From Ulva prolifera (lineage: Eukaryota > Chlorophyta > Ulvophyceae > Ulvales > Ulvaceae), in the NCBI GenBank assembly GCA_023078555.1, contig CM041198.1, forward strand, positions 1,786,800 through 1,850,799: 64,000 nucleotides of DNA, read 5' to 3'. The stretch's first letter is position 1; the number at the start of each line of letters is the position of its first letter. Positions 54,107-64,000 of this stretch are shown in pieces. A program made the position numbers and the translations under genes. Under the pieces are notes generated by a model. The model did no database searches, was not told where the DNA came from, and was given only the letters and a program-made list of their open reading frames with translations.

Positions 54107-55229
54107 CTGTCACTCCAGTAGGAATTGGAGGTGTGAAATATGTTTTGTTTGTGATGTGTGCCTTTACCCGATATACTTTCGTGGTCGGTCTGCGCAAAAA
54201 GAGTGAGGTTGCGGCCATGATCTCTTATAATTATATTATCGAGCGCATTCGGGTGAATGTGGTGAAGCCAGGTGAACCGGGTGTGCGCATCCTACACACT
54301 GACAAAGGGGGAGAGTTCATGGTCGAAGCCTTGATGCTTTACCTCCGGAGTCGCGGCATCACTCACGGCACAACCCCCACAGCTGATCATCGCTGTAACG
54401 GCATGATTGAGCGGAGGATCGGAATTGCCTTTGAGGCACTCGGTGTTGTGCTGCTTGCAAGCGGCCTGCCTCTGTTCCTGTGGATTGAATGCCTTGCCAG
54501 TGTCATCCATGGTCACAATCTCACGCCGTGCTCGGCATTGTACCATGACAAACTGGCACGAATCCTGAAGTCCCAGAAAGCTCAGCATGCTGTCAACGCA
54601 TCCGCGGATGTGGAGCAAGCTGAGAAAGGCAACAAGCGCATGAAAAAGGCCGAGCGCGACAAGTTGGGGGATGACGAAAAGCGCAAGCACCAGTTGCTTG
54701 CGACGACAGAGATCGACGCGTTCTTGGTGAGGTCTTGTGACAGGGATATCATTCCCTATATGTCTTTTTTCAGAGACACCTTCGTTGAGGTGTTCCAAGA
54801 TCTGCTGCGGCAGCAGCGTCCGTGGGGGTTTGAAGTGTATGCATATCCTAAGGATGACAAGCTGTGGAAGCTGTCCCAAAGGGGTATTCTTGCATACTGG
54901 GTCGGGGCCGGGCGGGGCCCCAACATGCAGCGTGTGTACGCCCAGGATGTTCCAAGGGGTAGGATTCTTGTGGTGCGCCAGGTCATGTGCACTGCGGATC
55001 AAATGATCCGCCATGTACGTAAGTACGATGTGTCCGCTGTTGTGGACAAGAGGGAACCTGCGGAGTTTGCGAATTCCTACACGGTTGTCTTCGAGGGGGA
55101 TAATGAGTGTGACTGATAGTGATGTTCCTCCTTTCCTGAGTGATCACGCGTATGACGGGGGAGTGTTGCGCCGTCTGCGTGACCAGCTTCACACCCCCCC
55201 CTGGTCATGGTAGGGTTCCTGTCATGGAT
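54107..55229 (+). pseudogene. Copia integrase-region fragment
   Basis: Matches 13307-14430 of the young Copia: VGIGGVKYVLFVMCAFTRY, VRILHTDKGGEFM, MIERRIGIAFEAL, VYAQDVPRGRILVVRQVMC. Residues differ at roughly one in eight positions and a small in-frame insertion (NY at about 54229) is present. The frame is lost near 55110 (GDNECD then stop). Both ends are truncated inside pol; the right end breaks at the AT microsatellite. Confidence 0.92.
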
Positions 55230-55237
55230 ATATATAT

Positions 55238-55288
<51 letters not shown>

Positions 55289-55902
55289 GCATGCATATGC
55301 ATGTGCCCGGTCACCCCTAAGCCACCATGCCTGCAGCTCCAACCAACAGAGCACCGCTCAACATTCCCTGTAATGTAGCTACTGACGACATCAAGATAAG
55401 GTGACGTCGAAGGACTGCACTTCGCAGTCGGATGCCGGTGCAAATGCAGTACAGGTAGCTGCGACACATGCATATGTATCGGCATGCATTGAACCTCCTG
55501 CGGGGTGGGGTTCGGTGTCGGGTTGCCACCCTCATTTCCCTCGTTGCCCTCATCACCCTCGTTGCCTTCGTTCCCCTCACCGCCCTCGTCGCCTTCGTTG
55601 CCCTCATCACCCTCGTTCCCATCATTTCCCTCGTCACCCTCATCGCCACCATTTCCGCCGCTGCTGCCGCTACTGACCTCGTCCCCCTCGTTGCCCTCAT
55701 GTCCATCATTGCCCTCGTTGACATCAATGCCCTCGTCGCCCTCGTCGCCCGCGTTGGCGCCGCCGGTGTCGGAGTCCATGACCGTCTTGCGCGTGGTGCC
55801 GGTGCGGGTCATCAGGTCACCCGTGCCATCGCTTCCACCAAACTGCCAGCGCAAGTCCAGCGGTGCAGACGGCGGGAGTTCTCCCTGCACACAGTCCGCC
55901 AT
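55222..55902 (-). CDS. Acidic Gly-Asn-Glu repeat protein (hypothetical)
   Basis: ATG at 55902 (MADCVQGELPPSAPLDLRWQF). Residues about 50-130 consist of short GNEGDEG-type repeats coded by a 9/12-bp minisatellite (55535-55760), then GNPTPNPTPQE. The frame runs into the AT repeat and ends in alternating Ile-Tyr. The start and first 50 residues look protein-like. The C-terminus is clearly altered by later insertion of the microsatellite. Family unknown; it could be a low-complexity coincidence. Confidence 0.4.
55226..55281. repeat. AT dinucleotide microsatellite
   Basis: About 56 bp of alternating T and A with one ATCC interruption near the start, at the broken end of the Copia fragment. Confidence 0.95.
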
Positions 55903-55909
55903 GAACTTT

Positions 55910-56910
55910 ACGGAACCTTCCCCACAGCTTCACGGACAGCAGAGGTCAAGCCGCGGTACTGCTTTGATGAGCTGCCGTGGCGGTACACCCAGGCCTGAAG
56001 CTGGCCGGCTTCGCTCAAATAGGGAACCGACTCAAAACTCAAGCAAGGGCGGTGCCATCAGTACAGCGTATCAGGTTGTGGAATTGCGCGGGATCCTTGC
56101 CCCCACGCGTGGCATCATTGCGTACATGACTGTGCCAATTCGTTAGTGTTCCAAGCCTAGGCCCCCCAGGAGAATCGCTTTTTAACATAGACAGCGTTGC
56201 CGGCCGCCGCCACCGATCACCAGGAGGCTTACAAACACTTGACAGCAGCTACTCGTGCGGTCGTCTGTGTCAAAGCTTTCGCAATCACTGTTTCCATCAA
56301 GCGCGCGACAGGCACATCTTCTGAACGCTTGACGAGCATATCGAAGCCTATTAAAAACAGCAGCCTTCCAGCTCGCGACACGGCGCTCATCTGTAGCAAT
56401 CTGTTGCGTCGGGCTTGGCTTCTTGGTGCTGCCATCCGAACATGTCGGGCTCGGTGACAGCTCGACGCCGCGGCACTGAACTTGATACGCAACCACAATG
56501 ACCACCAAGCTGTCCAATTCACCCGCTTCCAAGCCCAGATAGCATCAGCTCGCCAATGCCCATGTGCACGCAACAGCTCACTGCCTGGCGCTCGCTGACC
56601 GCATGCCAGCGAGAGGTGGCTGTCTTTGCCTCTGATGATTCATTTGACCGTTGGCAATGGCGCGCAGCTGCAGCGGGTTGCTGCCCTGATTTGTACGTGC
56701 ATGGGTCTGTTCTTGCTATACGCTGAATCGCAGCGAGCCGCGATTCGCTTGCAATGCACAATACATCCGGATCTGAATGTTCGTTCTAGGCTAGGAACAC
56801 TCTCGTGCACCTACTGATGACACAGCATACGCACTGCACAACACTCACGGCATCATTTAGCCAATGCGTGAACTGAATTTTTTACAGGAAAAGAGCATGT
56901 GCACACCGTA
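55910..56910. other. No recognised gene
   Basis: Minus-strand frames at 56182-56573 (for example GRLLFLIGFDMLVKRSEDV) are open but without family resemblance. Confidence 0.4.
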
Positions 56911-57900
56911 CACTAGGAGAATGGTGACATTCCGCCGCGGAATTGTAGGCGTTCCGCTGACAGAACCGTAGGCGTTCCGCTGACAAACATCGAATATGCA
57001 AACGTTTTGCAATAAGACTGTCGCGTGCACGGTTTGATTCAGTGACAAAACATGCAGGAACAGAGCCGGGCTCTTCAACGGCGGTTGAAAAAAATATGTT
57101 GTTCAGAGTAAGTTCTGAGGGGGCTTGAAGATGAAGACCCAGATCTGGATGAAGTGTTTCGAATGGATGTATACGGCAAGTGTCATGCTCAGATGAATCT
57201 GCCTCTGCTCTGATCGCGAGCAGCGTACGATGGTGAATATATACTGGTAGTACGTGATATTCTTTTCACTACATGTAATCATCATGCGACGGTTCCGTAC
57301 GCGTACATGTATAGGGAAACACAGGTGCATGGAGCTAAGATCAATGCAAGCAGTTTCTTTAAAAGTCCTAACTATCGTACGTTTAAACGTTTATACAAGA
57401 GTGAAGACAAAACCACACAGGATTCCGGATCAAAATCATTCAGATCTACACATATGTATCTACAAGATAAAGCTCATGTGCACATGCAACGTACCTCCGC
57501 CGCATGCCCGGATAGTAAATGTTGGCACCCGGGCAACACATGACTGACTTTGTCTGTAACCAGTCACACCTCCATTACTTAATCGTGCAATGGTTGTACT
57601 GCCTTTACACAGAGATTCACAATTACACTATGTATGCTGCGGCCACGCAGGCAGAGATGCGACCAGCTTATCAATCCGGGGCCATCACGTTCTCCCGCCT
57701 TGGCTCGGTCGCTTCCTCTGCCTTTGACGGAATGTAAACTGGTCCGTCACGAATTCGAACCCGACAATTTTAAGCATAATTCCTCCAACAGTCCTACGGA
57801 TGCATTGCGGATCCTTCGCGCTTTCCGACACTGCTCCGGAACCGTTCTGGCGGAACACCCCCGTGAAGTGCCCGTGGAAGCATCCCGGCCGGAATATCTC
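56911..57900 (-). mobile_element. CACTA derivative, internally deleted, one end lost
   Basis: Starts CACTAGGAGAATGGTGAC at 56911, the same terminus as 23431 inverted, with about 55 bp of subterminal match (GCGTTCCGCTGAC repeated). It continues with the inverted equivalents of 19925-19440 (about 57000-57550) and 19200-18950 (about 57685-57895). About 3.3 kb of the 18831-23431 element is missing. The other terminus is absent where AT-rich sequence begins. Confidence 0.8.
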
Positions 57901-57902
57901 AT

Positions 57903-58224
57903 TGCTCCAATTTGAATTCTTCAAAAATTGCAATGGCTGTTAGGATAGTATACTGGTCTTGTCTTGCTTAGTAAAAAAAATAATAATTTAAAGCTATAGG
58001 TCTTAGTTGCATAATTTACCATATTGATTGGGTTAATATAAAGCTACAAGAAATGTAAATGAAAAAAATCAACATGTTAAAAATGGTCTTTTGGATAAAT
58101 GAGGTATACTTTACTTAATTATACAAAAATGGAGAAGCATAAGAAAATGCAGTATTTCTAATTTCGTTCATTTTAAAATAATAGAAATCAACAAAAAAAA
58201 CAGATTTTGCAAATATAATATTAA
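57903..58224. other. AT-rich island of foreign composition
   Basis: About 320 bp with long A and T runs and few G/C, abruptly bounded by the CACTA derivative and by inverted Copia gag, in otherwise GC-moderate DNA. No gene recognised. Composition is like organelle DNA or an unrelated insertion. Confidence 0.7.
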
Positions 58225-58351
58225 TGTTGGGAAGAGTGTCGTGGTCGGATGACTCGTCCGCCACGAAGTAACATGCCATTGGGATGTTCCTCGTCAGGGA
58301 GCTGCTGCTCAGCGTCTCTGTCAACAAGTGGCTGCTGATCAGCCTCGTCTT
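58225..58351 (-). mobile_element. Inverted Copia gag start
   Basis: Reverse complement resembles the start of Copia gag (compare 11425-11555): GATGAGTCATCC side, tandem GACGCTGA(G/C)CAGCAG units. It touches the outer edge of a plus-strand LTR. Confidence 0.8.
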
Positions 58352-58850
58352 TGTCACAATGCATGCGCCTACTAGCAGCAGTGTGGTGAAAGGTGCACCG
58401 ATGCACGAAGGATCCGCGGATCTAGTGCAGGGTAAGCCGCCCGCGGGATTGTCCCGGAGTACTCCGAATCTACTACTACGAATCTACTACGTAGTGAGGG
58501 AGATCCTGCGAGGATCTCCCGCCGTAATCTTGACTATTCAGTGTGCATATATGTCTGTGCACACTAAGAGCTGTAACCATTCTTCTTACTGTTTCACGGT
58601 ATTAGCATCTCCTCCTAGCATTTCCTCGGTTCGACATCTGTGCGCAGAAGGTTTGGATATGCTGGCTACCTGACTTGACCTGCATAAAGACTGCGCGTCT
58701 AGCCTGCATATGATAGCGTTTCTAAAACATGGTATCGATGATGTTTGCGTTATGTCTGGTTTTGTTCAGGAAGCCGTTGGCCAAAGTCTGGGCACGGACA
58801 CGGAAGGCATTCCACTGTTCTGCCGGCGCTCAGACCGCGGTCACAAGGGC
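58352..58850 (+). mobile_element. Copia LTR, primer site and partial leader
   Basis: LTR 58352-58729 (378 bp, longer through a CGAATCTACTA duplication), ending AAAACA, followed by TGGTATCGATGATG at 58730 and leader to about 58850 (GCCGGCGCTCAGACCGCGG). Leader, gag and pol beyond this are absent, so it is a 5' remnant. Same family as 10718-17310 but diverged. Confidence 0.88.
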
Positions 58851-58994
58851 ACTGTTGAGACCTATCGGTCTGGTCTCCGGTAACAGACCTCGATGGCGGT
58901 AATCGGAAGAAATGATGGGTCAGCAGTTCGCCGCAGCACGAGGGTTGTATGGGCACAATCAGAACAGGGATACAATCACACGCAGAGATGCGAC

Positions 58995-59166
58995 GTGCTA
59001 GTGCAGAGATGGATGGCGCCCCAACCAGACTACTATCAAGCGTGTCTGGTCTCAGCAAGTGCTCGGTATAAATACCGGGGTGTGTGCGCCCAGGTCAATC
59101 CCCCTGTCAAAGCTGGCCTCGCCGAATCGTGCCGCAGAACTGCCACACTGATCCCAGATCCCGCAT
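58995..59166 (+). repeat. Interspersed repeat with TATA-like core, copy B
   Basis: Partner of 31550-31735 (inverted there), sharing GGATGGCGCCCCAACCAGA and CTCGGTATAAATACCG. Nothing else recognised between 58850 and 59590. Confidence 0.65.
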
Positions 59167-59593
59167 AAGCGCGGGAGATCTTAAATTGTGGCTCACAGAG
59201 CCTGAGATGAGTGTAAGCAAGGCTGCGCACGTAATTCGTGGGCAGCTCTGGGTGGCTGTACATATTTTATCGTGCATGCCAACGCTGGAGCCCGCCGGGC
59301 GGACCCTGTGTAACGGCGGTAATGCACACAGTAAGACGTAATATGTGCAGTAACGATTCGGCTAGCCGCATAAAGCCATAATAAGCCTATGTTGGGACAC
59401 ATTGTGCCGGGAGAAGGCTGTACACAGTGCTGATGCAATGCGCACGTAAGGCTGGTGGACGCGTGCGGTCACACGTGGCGAGTGCAGGCACGTAAGCCTA
59501 CTGAGCGTACGTGTGATCACACTGTGTACAACTCCATCGATAATTCAAAAGCTATGCGTGTGCGACCGTCCACATGGCTGGACAAGACGCTAC

Positions 59594-62500
59594 GCATATG
59601 TATGTATGTATGCATGATTACATAGCCGTATCCATTTGGACATTGACAACTCCGAAATCCGGGACCGAAAGAGGCATCCAAGCAACATGCTGCCGCAAAC
59701 TCTGACTTGCGCCACAGAATGCAACAACACGAGCCAATTCACCGAGAGGGGACGGGCGATTTGCAACACCCGACACCCCAGCATCACCACCAACACCATC
59801 AACACCGACAATAAGCACAACCGCTACATCAGACCACGAAACACCAGAGGCGCTGTCATAAGGACCTGGCCGTGCGAGCAACTGCCGCACCAAAACCGCA
59901 ACGGCGGAGACATGCCGATCACGATGTGCCACTGGGACAGGTGGCAGAACTGCCCCGATGGGTGCACGTGCGATGTAGGATGTGAAGACATCAGCAGCAC
60001 GTGAATATTCCAAATGCTTTTCACTACGGTGCCTACACAAGAAAGGAGACAGACCCGAACGAGCAGACATTAGCACACGCACAAGACCGGGCTCAACGGA
60101 GTCCATAAACGGGGCTAGTGACCCTCGTTCGTGTGTTATCACACCACGCAACCACTCTCCAGTGACCTTATTGTCGCGACCACGCTTCTCAAATCGTTGT
60201 TCAAGGTATGCCAACCACATGACAGCCACGACCTTCTCACGGGTAAGATTTGAGTACGTGATTGTGAGAGGGCTTTGTTTGGACGGCTGATCATGCATGC
60301 CGAGACGTTTGGACACCCTGGGTGGCCCACGTCGGCGGCGATGCTCAGGCTCGGGTGGAGCCTGTAAGGCAAGTCTGATGTGTGCATATCGTTTCAGTTC
60401 TGCCGCAATGGCCGTGATGCGGGAATGAAAGTCCCCGCCCACCCCCGGCCCCCGTTGAGAGTGACCCCGAATCGCGGTGGATTCCACCGCAACCGGGAAT
60501 CGCTCCGCCCCCATGTGTGTCAGCTTTGCGTACCAGCAAAGTTTAGCTGCCTTGATCATTGAGCTCACAGGCAGGAGGCCCGTGTCGGAAAAAAGAATCT
60601 CCTCCCTGCAATCGAACTGGTGCAGACCAAACACCATGCGGATTGCCTTTTTACAGATGGTATCAAGTTTGTCGAGTTCAGTTTTTGGGCCAATCCATAC
60701 CTCAGCCCCATACAAAGCAGGAGTATATATGAACGCATAAACAAGGCGGAGCCGGGCGGTCACCGGGAGGTAGTGGCAACGCAGCACTGGCCGCCACGCG
60801 CCAAGTGCCTTGTTCATCTTTGCGCGTACATGATGCATATGTTCAGACCAAGAGCCATTTGACTGGAAGAAAACACCCAAGTATTTGTAGGTGTGAACAG
60901 TCTCCAACTGCGACCCCCGCAGCTGGAAGACAACTGGTGCGCCGCCCTGCGGCTGATTGAACACCATAGTTTTAGACTTCAACACATTTGGTAAGGAGCG
61001 CCATTGAAACAACCATTTATCGATTGTATCAACATGTCCCTGAAGCCCTGCCGGTGTCAAGGACATTGCATTGACATCATCTGCATAAGTGAGTCCGGAA
61101 ATTTTATCGGTGTCTGGTGAGTCAAGGGGAATGCAGAGTTCTTTTGGACGGGTGTGCAGTGTTGCAAGCAGATCATCAATGAACACATCAAAGAGAATGG
61201 TTGACAGGGGGTCGCCTTGGCCGACCCCGAGGGTGATGGGGAAGTATGGTGATTCCTGGTCTTGGAAGCGCACCCTCGATTTCGTGTTTGAGAGCATGTG
61301 TGCGATGACCCGACCGAGGCGGCCTGTCACTCCTTTCTGGAGTAGTTTGTACAACAGACCGTCGCGCCACACAGTATCATATGCTTTCCGGATGTCCAGG
61401 AAGAAAGCATAAAGTGGAGTGTCCGCCGCGGCGGCCGCCCGGACAATGCGTGCAAAGGTGTGGACATGGTCTACACAGCCGCGATCCTCGCGGAATGCGG
61501 CTTGGGACTCATGGAGGGTTATATTGTTTTGGAGGCGGGACCTGAGTAGTGTGCTGAAAAGCTTCCGGAATATTGAAAGCAGTGTGATACCCCGGTAGTT
61601 AGAGGGGTCTGTTGCATCCCCGGCTTTGTGGAGGCTTACAATTGTTCCGAGTGACCACGCATTGGGAATGGTTTCGTGCGTCCAGCAGAAATTGAGGAGC
61701 TGCAGGACGACGGTTTGCAATTGCGGCCCCCCGGCCTTCAGTAGTTCGCAGATGATATCATCGTGGTCTGCGGCTTTCCAGTTGTGCATTGTAGCAAGTG
61801 CTTGTTGAAGTTCGTGAAGTGTGAAGGCATCATCCATCTCTTGGTTGTGTTGAGGCTCATTTTGGCGCCATGCGTGCAATGTGTCTCTGACATGTGCATC
61901 AGTTTGCTCGCAGAATGTGGCATGTGGGACCGGGTTCATTTCAGATTGGTAGTGATTCGAGAAAACCTGCATCACTGTGTCTATATTATCAGTGGGGACT
62001 CCCCCAGACATAACAGAAGGCACGGGGTGCTCGGCCGTCGAGCCACCCCTGGTTAGCAGTTTCAACAAACGTTTCGCAGACACCCATGAAACTTTAGACT
62101 CAAGTCCTGGCGTGCACGTTTTAGAGACATGGTTGGCTTGCTGTTTGGTGTATGCACGTTTAAGATCGCGTTTCAGCTGGTTCTTTGCACCTCGGCGTTG
62201 CTGGAATGCTAGCTTGTCAGTGTCGCTGCCGGTCCGGCAATGTGTCTCATGAAGGGTCCAGCATTCGCGTCTGAGGTCTGCATATTCTTTGTTCCACCAT
62301 TGCACGCGATGGGTCCGTACCTGGTGTTTCCCAAAGCATTGCTCTCCTGCGGTACGTAGGATGTTTGCCAGGGCAGATGTGAAAGTGTTGGCAGCTTCAG
62401 CATGCGGCATGCTACATGAGTCCATGTCGTGCAGCAACTGCGCAAGGGGCGCTTGCAGGGCTGTCTCAAATTTTGCGACTGTCTCCTCGTTGTGCATTGC

Positions 62501-64000
62501 TTTCCTATTCCACCGTTTTTTGTGTGATCGGGCGCATTTGCGCTTGCTTCTGTGTGTGGCATGTGGCAGTGACAGTGATAGTGTGAGCAGCGCGTGATCA
62601 GAGAGACACTGCCCAGCAGAGTGGATTGCAGGTGCACTGCAACGGTCCCTACATGCAGAGCTCGTCAGACAGTAGTCAACAACAGAGGTGCCGCCGGCAT
62701 GCATGCATGTCGGCGAAAAGGCAGTGTGGTTGTGCATGACATGCATATTGCATTGTTCTACCATGTTTATTAGGCGACAGCCCTGTGAGTTACGGAACGT
62801 TTCATTATGTAGTGGAATATGATGTGAGTTTTGTGCATTCCCAATCCTGGCGTTGAAGTCCCCGCACACAATGATGTGGAATCCCTTGTCAGTCAAGTAG
62901 TGTATGTCGTGTGTGAGAGCTTCCAGCTCAGCAGCAAACCTGTCGCTGTCTGCAGGACGGGCGTGTGCCACCGGCCGAATGTATACACTTCCGATTGCAG
63001 TCTTGGTTGTGTGTCTGCCGGCGCACAATTGTACCCAGGTCGTCTGATGATTTTTCTTGGAACCCCAGGATAGTGTGTGTGTAAGGTGTGACAGTGTGTC
63101 TTTCACAATGATGCCTGTGCCGCCGCCGGTCCTTGTTTGAGTTGTGTATCCCGGAGCACCATATGCAGTATACCCGTGCGCGGCAAGCATAGAAGTTTTC
63201 TCTGTGTCCGACAAGTCGCACCAGGTTTCTTGGACTGAACAAATGTCCACATGTTTTGATGACAGAAATGCACAAACATCCACATGTTTAGATGACAAGG
63301 ATTGTGTAAACATACCATTCACATTTAAGCTTCCAAGCGTGACACATGTTGGTGCTTTAGATATACCCGCCTGGTTGTCATGTGCAGAGGCGAGAGGTGC
63401 AAAGCGGTTGGCCGCGGTTGCAGGTTCGGTGGTGGTAGGGTGGGGGCGAGCGCGGAGTGGTTTGTTCCGGCCATCGCCTTGTGGATACATCATGTATGTG
63501 AGTTCTATTTTGGTAGAGGGAGCCGTGCGGCAGCCCCGAGGAAGCAGTGCCTCTGAGCATGCTTGGGCAAAAGGAACCACGCCCTGTGCGATAATTTTCG
63601 CGATGTCGAGTCTTCTGTAGACGGACAACAGGAGGAATGGCTGCCCAGTTGTTTTATTTCTGTGTCGTGTACGGTGGGCGGCCTGAAGCATTGAGAGGGT
63701 GGCGCTGTGTGAGGTCACGGAGAGGAATGCGCCCGTGTGGCAGACAACGTCACAAGGGCCAAAGAAAGAGAACACTACGCGATTCGGTGGCACAACTTGC
63801 ATCACCTCCTCATGCTCATTGTGCTGCTGATGCCTTATGCCGGTTTGTTGCATCACAGGCGCGTTCACTGTCTCAGTCATAGAGAGTCGTGTTGGAGGGG
63901 AGAGGACCAGGCTGTTGCGGTACGGATCGAAAACGAGCATGCGCACATGGACAACTACGCACGTGGCTGTGCGACATTGCACCAGCCACCACATACTAGT
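59594..64000 (-). mobile_element. LINE copy 2 (5' end beyond window)
   Basis: Non-LTR retrotransposon in minus orientation. Its 3' end is a (CATA)n-type tail at about 59594-59612, right after the ORF stop. Sequence from about 60865 to 64000 is nearly identical to copy 1 at 24358-27480. Confidence 0.9.
59618..63994 (-). CDS. LINE ORF2-type protein: AP endonuclease and reverse transcriptase
   Basis: 1458 residues in one uninterrupted frame from an ATG at 63994; an earlier start may lie outside the window. Endonuclease: QETW, VCGDFNARIGN (about 377), SDHALLTL (about 463). Reverse transcriptase: GTIVSLHKAGDATDPSNYRG, LSIFRKLFSTLLRSRLQN, FLDIRKAYDTVWRDGLL, GVGQGDPLSTILFD, YADD at 61076-61087 (residues 970-973). 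The C-terminal 400 residues have a Cys/His-poor basic region and no RNase H or restriction-like endonuclease that I can see. A 33-bp duplication at about 63246-63311 adds 11 residues (CAFLSSKHVDI) in the endonuclease N-terminal region relative to copy 1. It looks translatable, but that insertion may impair it. Confidence 0.93.
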   Translation of the reverse strand: MWWLVQCRTATCVVVHVRMLVFDPYRNSLVLSPPTRLSMTETVNAPVMQQTGIRHQQHNEHEEVMQVVPPNRVVFSFFGPCDVVCHTGAFLSVTSHSATLSMLQAAHRTRHRNKTTGQPFLLLSVYRRLDIAKIIAQGVVPFAQACSEALLPRGCRTAPSTKIELTYMMYPQGDGRNKPLRARPHPTTTEPATAANRFAPLASAHDNQAGISKAPTCVTLGSLNVNGMFTQSLSSKHVDVCAFLSSKHVDICSVQETWCDLSDTEKTSMLAAHGYTAYGAPGYTTQTRTGGGTGIIVKDTLSHLTHTLSWGSKKNHQTTWVQLCAGRHTTKTAIGSVYIRPVAHARPADSDRFAAELEALTHDIHYLTDKGFHIIVCGDFNARIGNAQNSHHIPLHNETFRNSQGCRLINMVEQCNMHVMHNHTAFSPTCMHAGGTSVVDYCLTSSACRDRCSAPAIHSAGQCLSDHALLTLSLSLPHATHRSKRKCARSHKKRWNRKAMHNEETVAKFETALQAPLAQLLHDMDSCSMPHAEAANTFTSALANILRTAGEQCFGKHQVRTHRVQWWNKEYADLRRECWTLHETHCRTGSDTDKLAFQQRRGAKNQLKRDLKRAYTKQQANHVSKTCTPGLESKVSWVSAKRLLKLLTRGGSTAEHPVPSVMSGGVPTDNIDTVMQVFSNHYQSEMNPVPHATFCEQTDAHVRDTLHAWRQNEPQHNQEMDDAFTLHELQQALATMHNWKAADHDDIICELLKAGGPQLQTVVLQLLNFCWTHETIPNAWSLGTIVSLHKAGDATDPSNYRGITLLSIFRKLFSTLLRSRLQNNITLHESQAAFREDRGCVDHVHTFARIVRAAAAADTPLYAFFLDIRKAYDTVWRDGLLYKLLQKGVTGRLGRVIAHMLSNTKSRVRFQDQESPYFPITLGVGQGDPLSTILFDVFIDDLLATLHTRPKELCIPLDSPDTDKISGLTYADDVNAMSLTPAGLQGHVDTIDKWLFQWRSLPNVLKSKTMVFNQPQGGAPVVFQLRGSQLETVHTYKYLGVFFQSNGSWSEHMHHVRAKMNKALGAWRPVLRCHYLPVTARLRLVYAFIYTPALYGAEVWIGPKTELDKLDTICKKAIRMVFGLHQFDCREEILFSDTGLLPVSSMIKAAKLCWYAKLTHMGAERFPVAVESTAIRGHSQRGPGVGGDFHSRITAIAAELKRYAHIRLALQAPPEPEHRRRRGPPRVSKRLGMHDQPSKQSPLTITYSNLTREKVVAVMWLAYLEQRFEKRGRDNKVTGEWLRGVITHERGSLAPFMDSVEPGLVRVLMSARSGLSPFLCRHRSEKHLEYSRAADVFTSYIARAPIGAVLPPVPVAHRDRHVSAVAVLVRQLLARPGPYDSASGVSWSDVAVVLIVGVDGVGGDAGVSGVANRPSPLGELARVVAFCGASQSLRQHVAWMPLSVPDFGVVNVQMDTAM

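Noticed and set aside
58995-59166. tRNA gene
   Set aside because: Only a weak B-box-like stretch; no cloverleaf could be drawn.

Overview
The window looks like eukaryotic nuclear DNA, most likely from a green alga (inference). A spliced urea carboxylase gene and a separate, divergently transcribed allophanate hydrolase gene sit side by side. This is the ATP-dependent route of urea breakdown that chlorophytes use in place of urease; fungi fuse the two enzymes into one protein. Introns are short and phase-consistent, and two of the eight urea carboxylase introns use GC-AG borders. Species cannot be named from the sequence alone.

Layout. 1-4201 (minus): urea carboxylase, nine exons, C-terminus off the left edge. 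4202-4523: shared promoter. 4524-7131 (plus): allophanate hydrolase, seven exons. 7132-10024: no confident gene. Nearly everything after 10 kb is layered mobile DNA. 10025-24357 is a Copia nest: a young Copia element (10718-17310, 356-bp LTRs with about two differences, target duplication GATGT) lies inside the pol gene of an older copy of its own family, and that old copy is also split by a CACTA element (18831-23431). 24358 to at least 27480 is a 3'-truncated LINE on the minus strand. About 30.7-39.5 kb is a decayed multi-exon TNP2-like transposase gene, with a small ORF and an Ulp1-like protease remnant further on (to about 51.7 kb).

The most unusual object is 40068-49627. Two TRIM-type miniature LTR elements lie in inverted orientation around a chromodomain-bearing Ty3/gypsy body. 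The whole 9.56-kb unit, not its parts, is flanked by a 5-bp direct repeat (CTGTC) and splits a reading frame that is continuous across the empty site. Inner junctions fall exactly at LTR termini. This fits several retroelement cDNAs joined end to end and then integrated as one unit through two U3 ends. A further TRIM later inserted into one of its LTRs with its own duplication (GCTGG).

51.7-59.6 kb holds a large inverted repeat, another Copia integrase fragment, AT and GNEGDE-type repeats, a CACTA derivative in reverse, a strikingly AT-rich island of about 320 bp, and another Copia LTR inserted in an inverted Copia gag. 59594-64000 is a second, nearly intact LINE copy that runs off the right edge.

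How the parts relate: the two urea genes together turn urea into ammonia and CO2 through allophanate. The retroelements appear interdependent: TRIM and gypsy share the polypurine tract/LTR junction, and TRIM and Copia share a methionyl-tRNA-type primer site. No stable RNA genes or CRISPR arrays were recognised.
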